Positions 7,103 to 15,735 of a stretch of 64,000 nucleotides of DNA are shown piece after piece. Position 1 is the first letter of the stretch, and each line of letters begins with the position of its first letter. The DNA is from Bin103 sp002238925 (lineage in GTDB: Bacteria; Spirochaetota; Spirochaetia; SZUA-6; Bin103), in contig OZ242313.1 of the NCBI GenBank assembly GCA_965208065.1, positions 3,286,001-3,350,000 of the forward strand, written 5' to 3'. The position numbers were made by a program, and so were the translations under genes. The notes below the pieces were generated by a model. That model had not been told where the DNA came from, did not search any database, and worked only from the letters and a program-made list of their open reading frames with translations.

Positions 7103-8452
7103 TCAACGAGCCGCCGCACGCGGCCAGGGGTAAGCGTTGCTGCCGGCACCGGCGTCGACCGGTCCCGCCGGGAGTTCCCGCTGCCAGGAGAGCGCCCGGT
7201 CGGCCAGCTCGTCGGCGAGCCTCCGTTCGTCGCGAGCGCGGTTGTCCAGCTCCATGGGATCCGAGGGCACGTGGTACAGTTCCAGGCGATCCCGGCCGGG
7301 GTTGACCAACAGCTTCCAGGGCCCGTCGCGCAGCGCCAGCATCGGGCTGCGGTTCAGCACGTGACCGACAATGCGAAAGCGCCACTCCCACAGCAGCGGC
7401 GTGCGCCGCTCCCGCGTGGCACCGGCGAACACGTCGCTCATGTCCTCGCCATCGAGCTGCAGCGGCGACGGCGGTTCCACACTCGCCAGCCGGCAGAAGG
7501 TGGGCAGCAGGTCCACGGCGCACAACGGTGTGGCGTCGTCCACCACGCCGCACGGACCGCCGCCCGCCGGCCAGCGCAGGATGAACGGCACCCGTACGCC
7601 GCCCTCGTACAGGCTGCGCTTGCGGCCGCGGAACGGACCGGCGCTGCCCACTCCGCTGTGCGCGGCGTTGCGCACCAGGATGTCCTCCGGCCCGTTGTCG
7701 GACGAGAAAATCACCACCGTGTCGTCGGCCAGGCCCAGCTCATCGAGGCGGTCGAGCAGGCGCCCGATCTGGCGATCCGCCTCGGTGGCGGCGGCGTAGT
7801 AGATGGCGGTGGCGCCGGGATGGTCGACGAGTTGCGGCCCGGTGTCGCCGTAGGCCTCGAGCTGCTCGCGGGTGGGGTCGAGGATGGCGTGCGTGTCGTT
7901 GAGCCACGCATTGACCAGGAACGGCTGGTCGCCGCTGCGCTCAATGAAGCGCATCGCGTGGTTCACGATGAACTCGCTGGAGCGGCTGCGCAACCCCGGC
8001 GCCCAGCGCTCGCGGGCGAACTCCAGTTGCGGCCCCTCGCCGGCGTTGACGAACGATTCGTCGATGCCGTAGGCGCTCGGCTCCGGCGCACCCGGTCCGT
8101 TGCCCAGGTGCCACTTGCCGAAGTGGCCCACCCGGTAGCCGGCCTGCTGTAGCAGCCGCGTGTAGGTCGCCGCGCCCGGGTCCAGCCAGTTGGGCATGCC
8201 GCGAGCCTGGTTAATCTCGTGGTCGGACAAGTGGCCATGCATCTGCTCGCGCGCCGGAAAACGCCCGGTCATCACCGCCGCGCGGCTCGGCGAGCACACT
8301 CCCGAGCAGACGTAGAACTGCGTGAACAGCCGCCCGTCGGCCGCCAGCCGGTCGAGGTGCGGCGTGCGGAGGGTGCCGTGGCCGTAGCAGCCCAGGTCGC
8401 CCCATCCCCAGTCGTCGGCGAAGATGAACACGAAGTTGGGCTGCCGAACCAT
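7103..8452 (-). CDS. Type I sulfatase
   Basis: This 449-residue enzyme belongs to the sulfatase/alkaline phosphatase superfamily and should cleave sulfate esters, probably from glycans. The maturation motif CSPSR is at residues 53-57 (in VCSPSRAAVMTGR); its Cys is the one converted to formylglycine in type I sulfatases. Metal ligands appear in IFADDWGWGD at the N-terminus and in SSDNGPED. GKWHLG is the usual second active-site motif. No signal peptide is obvious, so it may be cytoplasmic. A sulfatase-maturase is not seen in the window. It lies 146 bp upstream of the PHP-type hydrolase in the same direction, consistent with joint use on a sulfated substrate. Confidence 0.92.
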   Translation of the reverse strand: MVRQPNFVFIFADDWGWGDLGCYGHGTLRTPHLDRLAADGRLFTQFYVCSGVCSPSRAAVMTGRFPAREQMHGHLSDHEINQARGMPNWLDPGAATYTRLLQQAGYRVGHFGKWHLGNGPGAPEPSAYGIDESFVNAGEGPQLEFARERWAPGLRSRSSEFIVNHAMRFIERSGDQPFLVNAWLNDTHAILDPTREQLEAYGDTGPQLVDHPGATAIYYAAATEADRQIGRLLDRLDELGLADDTVVIFSSDNGPEDILVRNAAHSGVGSAGPFRGRKRSLYEGGVRVPFILRWPAGGGPCGVVDDATPLCAVDLLPTFCRLASVEPPSPLQLDGEDMSDVFAGATRERRTPLLWEWRFRIVGHVLNRSPMLALRDGPWKLLVNPGRDRLELYHVPSDPMELDNRARDERRLADELADRALSWQRELPAGPVDAGAGSNAYPWPRAAAR

Positions 8453-9009
8453 CGACGTGCGCTCTTACCGCCGGCAGCAGCGGCCAATGGGCATGGTCAC
8501 GGTGCCCACGGCGGAGGTCTTGGCGCGGTTCAGCTGCGTCATGGCCCGGCAGCTTAGTACGTGACCTCGACCGACGTCGAGCGCCACGGACTGTCGCCTC
8601 ACGGCAACTATCGCACTTACCTTGTCTGCCACCGCGCCACCTGGGTACAAGCGTAGTTGGGAGTGCGAGTCTTCGCGTCCGTTCCCGACTGCACGAAGAC
8701 TGCCGATCCCGCAAATGGCATCGACATCAAGAGCCGTGCGAGAACAGTCTGCAGGTTGCTTCCGCGATCGGAACAAATGGCATAGGTGGTGTGGTCGTCG
8801 GTCCACACCAGGAACAACAGCGGCACATAGGGCACCGCACCTTCGCACCGTGGCCAAGTTGACATAGGCCGGAATGGGCCACCAAGTGATGGCCAAGGCC
8901 GGCGACGTTGATCACCAAGGTCAGCCCGAAGAACAGCTCCTCCTGCTACTTGGTAGCGAAACGCACCTGTTCAGTCGTGGAACCGGGCACCGGCGCGTGT
9001 TCCACAGGA
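8453..9009. other. 557-bp intergenic region
   Basis: This is the only gap of more than 300 bp without a convincing intact gene. It contains a possible decayed minus-strand membrane-protein gene (see the pseudogene entry) and no tRNA-like or terminator-like structure. Plus-strand frames here look like shadows. Confidence 0.6.
8617..8962 (-). pseudogene. Possible decayed membrane-protein gene
   Basis: Reading the minus strand downwards from about 8962, one frame gives a hydrophobic stretch (ELFFGLTLVINVAGLGHHLV) with a stop codon shortly before it. A second frame from 8865 continues with PYVPLLFLVWTDDHTTYAIC and further protein-like sequence to a stop at 8617. The switch of frame with protein-like hydrophobic text on both sides suggests a frameshifted remnant. 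No family is recognised. Alternatively the 82-residue frame at 8617-8865 is a small intact gene. Confidence is low. Confidence 0.3.
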
Positions 9010-10338
9010 TCAGCAATTTACTTCGGTATCGAGCAGGAACCGCCAGGCTGGCACCACGTCGATGGCCGCGGCGCCAATCTCGATCCGCTCCCGCTCGTTG
9101 CGGGTGACGATGGTAGCGGTCCCGCACTCCAACTCCGCCATCGCAGCGGCCAGCGCGGCGGTTTCCCGCTTGCGCGTGCGCGGATCGGCGAGCGATTCGC
9201 ATGCCTGCACCAGCAGCGGCCGCCGGCCACGGCGTGGAACCACGAAATCGACCTCGCGCCCGGTTCGCGTTCGATGGTAGTGAATCTCCGGATACCTGCG
9301 CCGCAGCGCCGCGAACACAAGATTCTCCAGCAGATGGCCGGAGTTGACCAGGATCCCCGACGCCACCGAGGTGACCAGGGCGTGATCGATGCAGTACACC
9401 TTTTTCGGATTGGCATTCCTGCGCGCCGCCGACGCGTCGAAGATGCGCACGGTGAACAGGAAGTAGGCGTCCTCGAACCACTCCAGGTATTCCGACACCG
9501 CCGCCTTTGGCACCTTGTGACCGAGCGACTTGAGATAGCCCGTGAGGCTGTTGACGGTGTAAAGCGAAGCTGCATTGTCCACCAACCGGTGGGCAAGATC
9601 GGATACTGCCCGCGGGTGGGCGACATCGTGCCGCTCGACCAGATCCCGAAACAGAACGGCGTTGAAGTACTCCTGGTGGATTCTGATTCGCAGATCGCGG
9701 CTGCTGCTGGCGACTTCGGGAAAGCCTCCCCGTTCCCAGTACTCGTCGAACGCCTTGACGATGGTGAGGCGCCGCTTGGTCGACAGGTCGCCGTCACCGT
9801 CGATGCCTCGATAGTCAAGATACTCCCGAAACGAGAATGGGAAGATTTCCCAGGACAGCGCTCGCCCGCGCATTTGAGTCGCGATTTCCCGAGACAGCAA
9901 CTGCGCCGACGATCCGGTAAGATGGACTTGGCACCGCTCGGTGCGCAGCAGGCGGTCGACGAACGGCTCCCATCCCGGAGCCGCCTGGATCTCGTCGAAG
10001 AAGCAGTGCACTGTCTCAACGTCCTTCTTCTCCGGATAGAGGGAATAGTAGGCATCGGTGATCACGCCGAGGTCGCCGAACCGCAGGTGGTGCAGCCGGT
10101 CATCGAAGAAGTTGAGATAAAGGATGTTCTGGCGCGCGACGCCTTGCTCCAGCAGGCGCGCGATCACCTGGTAGAGGTAGGTCGACTTGCCGCCACGGCG
10201 TACGCCGATGCAAACGGTCGCCTTGCCGGGCACGGTCTCGATGCGCAGGCGCCGGGGCACGCCGGTTGGCAACTTCATCTCCTGGTAGTCCAGGATCATG
10301 GACTTGAGGGCCTCTATAAGACTTCCTGAATCGATCAT
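9010..10338 (-). CDS. AAA ATPase with DUF4143 (YcsE/COG1373-type)
   Basis: This 442-residue protein has an N-terminal AAA module and a C-terminal DUF4143 nuclease-like module. The Walker A is GVRRGGKST (about residues 45-53), the Walker B-like segment is VHCFFDEIQAAPGW, and sensor-like residues are in VHLTGSSAQLLSREIA. The C-terminal part carries the usual YHRTRTGREVDFVV motif, resembling an Asp-x-Val restriction-endonuclease-like active site. Members of COG1373 are common in mobile or accessory regions and their role is not settled; defence, toxin-antitoxin-like or regulatory functions have been suggested. A perfect inverted repeat lies 6 bp upstream of its ATG. No partner gene is evident. 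Confidence 0.85.
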   Translation of the reverse strand: MIDSGSLIEALKSMILDYQEMKLPTGVPRRLRIETVPGKATVCIGVRRGGKSTYLYQVIARLLEQGVARQNILYLNFFDDRLHHLRFGDLGVITDAYYSLYPEKKDVETVHCFFDEIQAAPGWEPFVDRLLRTERCQVHLTGSSAQLLSREIATQMRGRALSWEIFPFSFREYLDYRGIDGDGDLSTKRRLTIVKAFDEYWERGGFPEVASSSRDLRIRIHQEYFNAVLFRDLVERHDVAHPRAVSDLAHRLVDNAASLYTVNSLTGYLKSLGHKVPKAAVSEYLEWFEDAYFLFTVRIFDASAARRNANPKKVYCIDHALVTSVASGILVNSGHLLENLVFAALRRRYPEIHYHRTRTGREVDFVVPRRGRRPLLVQACESLADPRTRKRETAALAAAMAELECGTATIVTRNERERIEIGAAAIDVVPAWRFLLDTEVNC

Positions 10339-10343
10339 TCTTG

Positions 10344-10369
10344 TTACCGGTTACCATCATAACCGGTAA
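10344..10369 (-). promoter_or_regulatory. Perfect 10-bp inverted repeat upstream of the DUF4143 ATPase
   Basis: Arms TTACCGGTTA (10344-10353) and TAACCGGTAA (10360-10369) are separated by 6 nt, immediately 5' of the ATPase start codon at 10338. A third half-site, ATTACCGG, lies at 10375-10382, overlapping the end of the upstream oxidoreductase gene. The AT-rich, symmetrical make-up in a GC-rich genome and the position suggest a repressor operator. It has no T-run and so does not look like a terminator. Confidence 0.6.
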
Positions 10370-10375
10370 GATAAA

Positions 10376-11377
10376 TTACCGGAATGCTCCGGTTGCGCGC
10401 AGCAGGGTTTCCTGTACGAGCAACTCGTGCGACGGGGGCCGGTCGGGTGGCTGCTTGCCTTCGATGGTGGCCAGGAAGGCCTCCAACTCCAGTTCGTAGG
10501 TGCGCTGCCGGCTCTCGCCGGCGAGCTTCACGAACTGCTCGCCTGCGCGGTAGCCATCCTTCGCTTCCGCCAGGCACAGCCGGATCTGCCCGCCGGGCTC
10601 GAACGGCTCGACGAGGATGGCGCTGCCGCGGCTGCCGTACACCTCGAAGCGACGGGCCATCGGACGGGTCTCCAGCGCGGCGATATCCACAATGGCAAGC
10701 GCGCGATCGAACTCGAACACTCCGACCGTGTTGTCCTGAAACGCCGGCACCGCACCGGAGTCGTTCCTGAGAAACGACGTCACATTGGTCGGGCGCCCGA
10801 GGATCCAGACCACTTGGTCGAGCATGTGGCCGCCGAGGTCGAAGAAGATGCCGCCGCGGTGCGTTGCGGCGATCAGCGCCCGCGCATCCTCGGCCAAGCA
10901 GGTGGACATGTGGGCGCGTACGGAGAACACGTCGCCCAGGAAGCCGGATCGGGCCCAGTCGGTGACCTGCCTGAAGGCGGAGTGATAGCGGAGCATGTAG
11001 CCCATCTGGATGAGCAGCCCCCTTTGTTCCGCGGCGTTGGTTACGCGCTGCCACTGCGGCCAATCGTCGCCGGCGGGCTTGTCGTACCAGACGTGTTTGC
11101 CGGCGGCGACGATCTCCTCGGTCTGATCGAGGCTCTCGGCATTGAGCCCCTCCGACGCAATCGCCGCGATACTTTCGTCGTCGAGCATCTCGCGCTTGTC
11201 GGCGAACCAATGCACGCCCGCAAAAGCGCCTCCCGATTGCGCGAGCGCGGCCCGCCGTTGCGGGTCCGGTTCGAACACGCCCGCGACCTCCACGCAGTCG
11301 TTGTCCCGCATCGCCTGCAGCTTGCCGGCGGCGTGTCCATGCCTGGTGCCATACTGAGCCATTCTTGTTTTCGCCAT
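10376..11377 (-). CDS. Gfo/Idh/MocA family oxidoreductase
   Basis: This 333-residue NAD(P)-dependent sugar dehydrogenase-like protein has a Rossmann N-terminus beginning MAKTRMAQYGTRHGHAAG. The conserved Lys-Pro pair that closes the cofactor domain is in HVWYDKPAGDDW, the family position of EKP. The catalytic-type segment GGIFFDLGGHMLDQVVW matches the family's GG..xDxGxH motif (Asp and His). The substrate would be a sugar, inositol or related polyol. The ATPase gene follows in the same direction after a 37-bp gap, but that gap holds an operator-like repeat, so co-transcription is uncertain. It is divergent from the phosphodiesterase-like gene at 11471, with a shared 93-bp control region. Confidence 0.87.
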   Translation of the reverse strand: MAKTRMAQYGTRHGHAAGKLQAMRDNDCVEVAGVFEPDPQRRAALAQSGGAFAGVHWFADKREMLDDESIAAIASEGLNAESLDQTEEIVAAGKHVWYDKPAGDDWPQWQRVTNAAEQRGLLIQMGYMLRYHSAFRQVTDWARSGFLGDVFSVRAHMSTCLAEDARALIAATHRGGIFFDLGGHMLDQVVWILGRPTNVTSFLRNDSGAVPAFQDNTVGVFEFDRALAIVDIAALETRPMARRFEVYGSRGSAILVEPFEPGGQIRLCLAEAKDGYRAGEQFVKLAGESRQRTYELELEAFLATIEGKQPPDRPPSHELLVQETLLRATGAFR

Positions 11378-11470
11378 CGTTCCTCCACTGCCGCACTTTC
11401 GCGTAACGGCTTGTGCGCGGGTACCGGGGAACGTACCATGCCGGCCTCATCAGTTTGACAGGAACGACGA

Positions 11471-12283
11471 ATGCATGACTCTTTGAACCGCGGCGCGATC
11501 CTCATTGTCATCGACGGGTGCCGTCCCGACGGGCTCCGGCAGGCGGACACGCCGAACCTCGACAGCCTGATCGCCCGCGGGGCGTACACGTTCGAGGCGC
11601 AGAGCGTGGTGCCATCCTCCACCCTGCCGTGCCACACGTCGATGTTTCGCGGCGTACCCCCGGCGCGGCACGGCATTACCACCAACACCTGGATACCGAT
11701 GGTCCGCCCGGTGCCGAGCATCGCCGAAACCGCTCACGCCGCGGGCCGCAAGACCGCGTTCTTCTACAACTGGGAGCAACTCCGCGACCTGGCAACGCCG
11801 GGATCGCTCGATTGTTCCTACTTCAAGGACAACCATGGCGACCGGCACGCCGACTTGGCGCTGGCGCGGGTCGCCGCACCATACCTGGCGGACGAACAGC
11901 CCGACTTCTGTTTCGTCTATCTCGGCATGGTGGACGTGGTCGGACACGGACACGGGTGGATGTCCGACCTCTATATCGAACAGATCGGCATCGCCGACCA
12001 GGCAATCGGCATCCTGCTGCAGCACCTCGCGCAGGCCGGCCTGTTGGACCGCTACTTCATCCTGGTGCAGAGCGACCACGGCGGCCACGGCCAGACGCAT
12101 GGCACCGACATGCCCGAAGACGTGACGATTCCATGGATCGCCGCCGGCCCCAACGTCAGCCGGCGCGGACGGATCGACGGACCGGTACGCATCTTCGACA
12201 CCGCTCCGACGCTCGCGCATGTGCTCGGCCTGCCGCTGCCGGACGCATGGGAAGGTCAGCCGATCACGCAGATCTTCCGATAG
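11471..12283 (+). CDS. Nucleotide pyrophosphatase/phosphodiesterase-like (AP superfamily)
   Basis: This 270-residue protein belongs to the alkaline phosphatase superfamily (type I phosphodiesterase/nucleotide pyrophosphatase branch). Metal-binding segments are in order: IVIDGCRPDGL near the N-terminus, the nucleophile region PSSTLPCHTSM, GMVDVVGHGHG, and SDHGGHGQTHG. It should cleave phosphodiester or phosphomonoester bonds. The exact substrate is unknown. It lacks a signal peptide and is shorter than eukaryotic NPPs but close to small bacterial homologues. The ATG at 11471 opens MHDSLNRGAILIVIDG. The gene converges with the ThuA-like gene, leaving only 26 bp between stops. Confidence 0.85.
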   Translation: MHDSLNRGAILIVIDGCRPDGLRQADTPNLDSLIARGAYTFEAQSVVPSSTLPCHTSMFRGVPPARHGITTNTWIPMVRPVPSIAETAHAAGRKTAFFYNWEQLRDLATPGSLDCSYFKDNHGDRHADLALARVAAPYLADEQPDFCFVYLGMVDVVGHGHGWMSDLYIEQIGIADQAIGILLQHLAQAGLLDRYFILVQSDHGGHGQTHGTDMPEDVTIPWIAAGPNVSRRGRIDGPVRIFDTAPTLAHVLGLPLPDAWEGQPITQIFR

Positions 12284-12309
12284 GCTGCGGCGAAGCCTGC
12301 CCTACCCGC

Positions 12310-13152
<843 letters not shown>

Positions 13153-13222
13153 GCGCGCCAGTAAAGACCATCCCTTGGTCCGTGGCAACCCCGCCATCCG
13201 GCCGCCCCGCACCGCCATCGCG

Positions 13223-13252
13223 TTGACAACAAGGCCGCCCTTCGCCTAAATT
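13223..13252 (+). promoter_or_regulatory. Strong sigma-70-like promoter of the sugar importer operon
   Basis: A consensus -35 TTGACA (13223-13228) and a -10 TAAATT (13247-13252) are separated by 18 nt. The predicted start of transcription is near 13259, which leaves a leader of about 170 nt before the binding-protein start. Confidence 0.7.
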
Positions 13253-13278
13253 CGGTCTCGGATGTGCGCTGAGTCGCC

Positions 13279-13359
13279 GCGCCAACATGCGGCCACGCAA
13301 CGCACGCGCGACTCGCAAGCAAGGAGGTGAGACTGCCTTAGATCCAGGAATGTTGGCGC
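13279..13359 (+). promoter_or_regulatory. Structured 5' leader enclosing a perfect anti-Shine-Dalgarno complement
   Basis: The arms GCGCCAACAT (13279-13288) and ATGTTGGCGC (13350-13359) form a perfect 10-bp inverted repeat around a loop of about 61 nt. The loop contains AAGGAGGTGA (13321-13330), a perfect match to the 3' end of 16S rRNA that is not at a normal distance from any start codon. The closing stem would bury the ATG at 13350, which is in frame with the binding protein. This looks like a cis-acting regulatory leader, but the fold and its ligand are unproven. Confidence 0.45.
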
Positions 13360-13427
13360 CGATATGCCATGCTACCGGCACCATCTCGAACGTACTCGAC
13401 AACACACCTATCAAAGGAGCAAAAGAA

Positions 13428-14765
13428 GTGACAAAGAGGTTATACATTACCTCGATTGTGGCGCTGGCAGGGATGCTACTCCCGCTTGCGCTGTTGGCAG
13501 CGCCCGCCGACGAAGAAGGCGCCATGACGATTCCCGAGGGCATCGACCTGGTAACGCCGGAACGGATCGGCAACCCGAATGCAGAGATTACCCTGGTGTG
13601 GTCTCCGCAGCAGGTCTACGGGCCGTTCTCTGACATCCCGGCGCGCACATCGTATCTCAGGGAGAAGCTGGAAGAGTGGACGCGGGCGAACCCGAACGTC
13701 AAGATCGAGCCGGTTATCTGGGGCGGGGACGCGAGCGCGTTCTATGCCAAGTTGGCGGCAGAAGCAGCCTCCGGCCGGGCTCCGGACGCCGTTCAGATGC
13801 CCGATCTTCCCATCTACAACCAGTGGCTGCAGCCTATCGATGAGTTCATCCGCGATGAGCTTGACGACTTCTTCCCATGGACGCACGAGATCATGATCGA
13901 TCCGGCGGACGGCAAGATAAAGAGAATCAAGTTCAACACCGGGACCGGCGGCCTCTGGTACCGGAAGGATCTCGTTCCGGAGGCGCCTCGTTCCTTTGAC
14001 GAGTTGATCGCCGCAGCCAAGAAGCTGCAGGCGGAGGGCATGGAAAGTCCGATCGGCGGGGTCAGCGCGCCGCTGTACCATCTGATTTTCCCGATGTGGT
14101 CTTCTCAGGGCAGGTCCTGGTACGACGACAACGAACAACCGACCTTCGGAAGCAACCCGGAAGACCGGCAGGCCATGATCGACATCTTTGCCGTCTACCG
14201 GACCCTCGTCGACGAAGGCCTGATGTCGTTGAACGTGCTGGAATTGGCCAACAACATGGACTGGGCGACCGAGATGGGCAGGGGAACGGTAGCGTTCTTT
14301 CTGGGCAATATGTGGACCAGTCAACTTGAGCAGGCGATGTCCGCCGAGGAGGTCGACAACTGGGCCTTGACCCACTACCCGCAAATGACTGCCGACGCAC
14401 CGCGCAGTGCCGCCGCCGGTGGCTGGAACTATGGTTTCTTCTCCGACGACCCCGAAAAACTGGAGCTCGCAGTAGATCTCGTCATGCACCTTTATGCCAG
14501 TGCGGATGGCATGGCGGGCTGGTGTGAAGCAGGCGGCTATCCGCCTTCGCGGGCAAGCGTTTACGATTATCCCGCCTTTCAGAGCCGCTTCTTCCAGGAA
14601 CTTTCCGCGGTCCTTGCAGAGGCGAAGCCGTGGCCGTCGAGCAACACCATGCAGATAATGAGTGGCGAATCGACGAATGCCTACGAGGCAATGCTGCTGG
14701 GCCAGTTGACGCCCGAGGAAGCGGTGGATGCCTTCTGGGAGGGCACCCTCGACCAAATGAAATAA
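13428..14765 (+). CDS. Sugar ABC transporter substrate-binding protein
   Basis: This 445-residue periplasmic or surface binding protein is of the family 1 sugar type (MalE/UgpB-like). A GTG start at 13428 is preceded by AAAGGAG with an 8-nt spacer and opens a classical signal peptide: TKRLY, then a hydrophobic core around IVALAGMLLPLALL, then AAPA. No lipobox Cys is seen. Mature-protein stretches such as VWSPQQVYGPFSD, EPVIWGGDASAFYAKLA and GTGGLWYRKDLVPEAP fit extracellular solute-binding proteins. It is the first gene of an importer operon with two permeases. No ATPase is nearby, so it probably shares an MsmK/UgpC-type ATPase encoded elsewhere. The ligand is unknown. Confidence 0.88.
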   Translation: MTKRLYITSIVALAGMLLPLALLAAPADEEGAMTIPEGIDLVTPERIGNPNAEITLVWSPQQVYGPFSDIPARTSYLREKLEEWTRANPNVKIEPVIWGGDASAFYAKLAAEAASGRAPDAVQMPDLPIYNQWLQPIDEFIRDELDDFFPWTHEIMIDPADGKIKRIKFNTGTGGLWYRKDLVPEAPRSFDELIAAAKKLQAEGMESPIGGVSAPLYHLIFPMWSSQGRSWYDDNEQPTFGSNPEDRQAMIDIFAVYRTLVDEGLMSLNVLELANNMDWATEMGRGTVAFFLGNMWTSQLEQAMSAEEVDNWALTHYPQMTADAPRSAAAGGWNYGFFSDDPEKLELAVDLVMHLYASADGMAGWCEAGGYPPSRASVYDYPAFQSRFFQELSAVLAEAKPWPSSNTMQIMSGESTNAYEAMLLGQLTPEEAVDAFWEGTLDQMK

Positions 14766-14774
14766 CAGCGGCGT

Positions 14775-14804
14775 GCCCCGGGCACATCCGGGGCCCCGTT
14801 TTTT
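14775..14804 (+). terminator. Hairpin plus T-run between binding protein and permeases
   Basis: The stem GCCCCGG (14775-14781) and CCGGGGC (14788-14794) has a 6-nt loop, followed by CCCG and six T (14799-14804). It is shaped like an intrinsic terminator. It lies 12 bp before the permease start, so it probably acts as a partial terminator or mRNA stabiliser that keeps binding-protein levels above permease levels. Confidence 0.7.
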
Positions 14805-14816
14805 CGAGGGAGGACT

Positions 14817-15716
14817 GTGACAAGAATCGGAGCAGCGAAAGAATTCGGGTCGCGCCTGGCGTGGCTCGCACCGGCGATTGCGTTCCTTGCATTGTTCATG
14901 GTCCTTCCCCTGTTCGACGTTGTCCGGCTCAGTTTTACCACCGCATCCATCATTGAGCCCGAATATTCGTATACGCTGTCCTCCTATGCCAAGGTGTTTG
15001 GCGACAAGGATTTCCTCTGGTCGCTTTCCATTACCTTCATTTTCGTCGCCGCCAACTGCGCCCTGCAAATACCGCTCGGCCTGCTGATAGCTCTGGCAGT
15101 TCACGCCGGCCGAGACAGGAACGTATACGGCAGCATTCTGGCGCGAACGGCCATTCTTACGGCCTGGATCATACCCGGCGTGCTGGTCGGCATCCTCTGG
15201 AAAACGCTGTTGTCGAGTGCCAGCTCCGGCATCATCAATCACTTCATTCAATCGCTCGGCATGGAACGCATTCCATTCCTGCTCGATCCGCTGTATGCGG
15301 TTATCTCCATCATCGGGGCCAACGTGTGGGGCGGGGCCGCCTTCTGCATGATTCTGCAGTACGCCGGGTTGCAACGGATTCCGGCCGAACTGTACGAGGT
15401 CTCGCGGGTGGACGGAGCGCGCGCCTGGCAGCAGTTCTTGCACATAACGTTGCCGCAACTGAAGCCGATCCTGTTCATCAACCTGGTGCTGATCACCATT
15501 TCCAGCTTCAACACGTTCGACATGATTGCAACGCTCACCTCGGGCGGCCCCGCCGGCACCACCGAGGTATTGACCCTGGCCGCCTACATACAGGTATTCA
15601 CCTACTGGAACATGGGCCGCGGCTCCGCCATCGCGGTGTTGCTGCTTACCATTACTGTGGTCATGACCGTCGTCTACTACAAGCTGTTTCAGTTGGACGA
15701 GGACATTGCGGAATAG
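14817..15716 (+). CDS. Sugar ABC transporter permease (MalF/UgpA type)
   Basis: This 299-residue inner-membrane permease of a carbohydrate importer has about six hydrophobic spans. The first is around AWLAPAIAFLALFMVLP. The cytoplasmic EAA-loop that contacts the ATPase reads LYEVSRVDGARAWQQFLHIT, the family form of EAAxxDGA. The GTG at 14817 follows GGGAGGA closely. The gene follows the binding protein across a terminator-like hairpin and precedes the second permease by 19 bp. It functions as a heterodimer with the product of the next gene. Confidence 0.93.
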   Translation: MTRIGAAKEFGSRLAWLAPAIAFLALFMVLPLFDVVRLSFTTASIIEPEYSYTLSSYAKVFGDKDFLWSLSITFIFVAANCALQIPLGLLIALAVHAGRDRNVYGSILARTAILTAWIIPGVLVGILWKTLLSSASSGIINHFIQSLGMERIPFLLDPLYAVISIIGANVWGGAAFCMILQYAGLQRIPAELYEVSRVDGARAWQQFLHITLPQLKPILFINLVLITISSFNTFDMIATLTSGGPAGTTEVLTLAAYIQVFTYWNMGRGSAIAVLLLTITVVMTVVYYKLFQLDEDIAE

Positions 15717-15735
15717 ATTGGCAGCGTAGCAGGAT

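Noticed and set aside
4881..7133. A 750-codon plus-strand frame opposite the PHP-type hydrolase
   Set aside because: The minus strand has metal-binding motifs in order and a good ribosome site; the plus frame is rich in His/Gln/Ala as expected for a shadow.
10344..10369. Intrinsic terminator for the oxidoreductase gene
   Set aside because: The inverted repeat is AT-rich with a 6-nt spacer and no T-run, and it sits right before a start codon, which fits an operator better.
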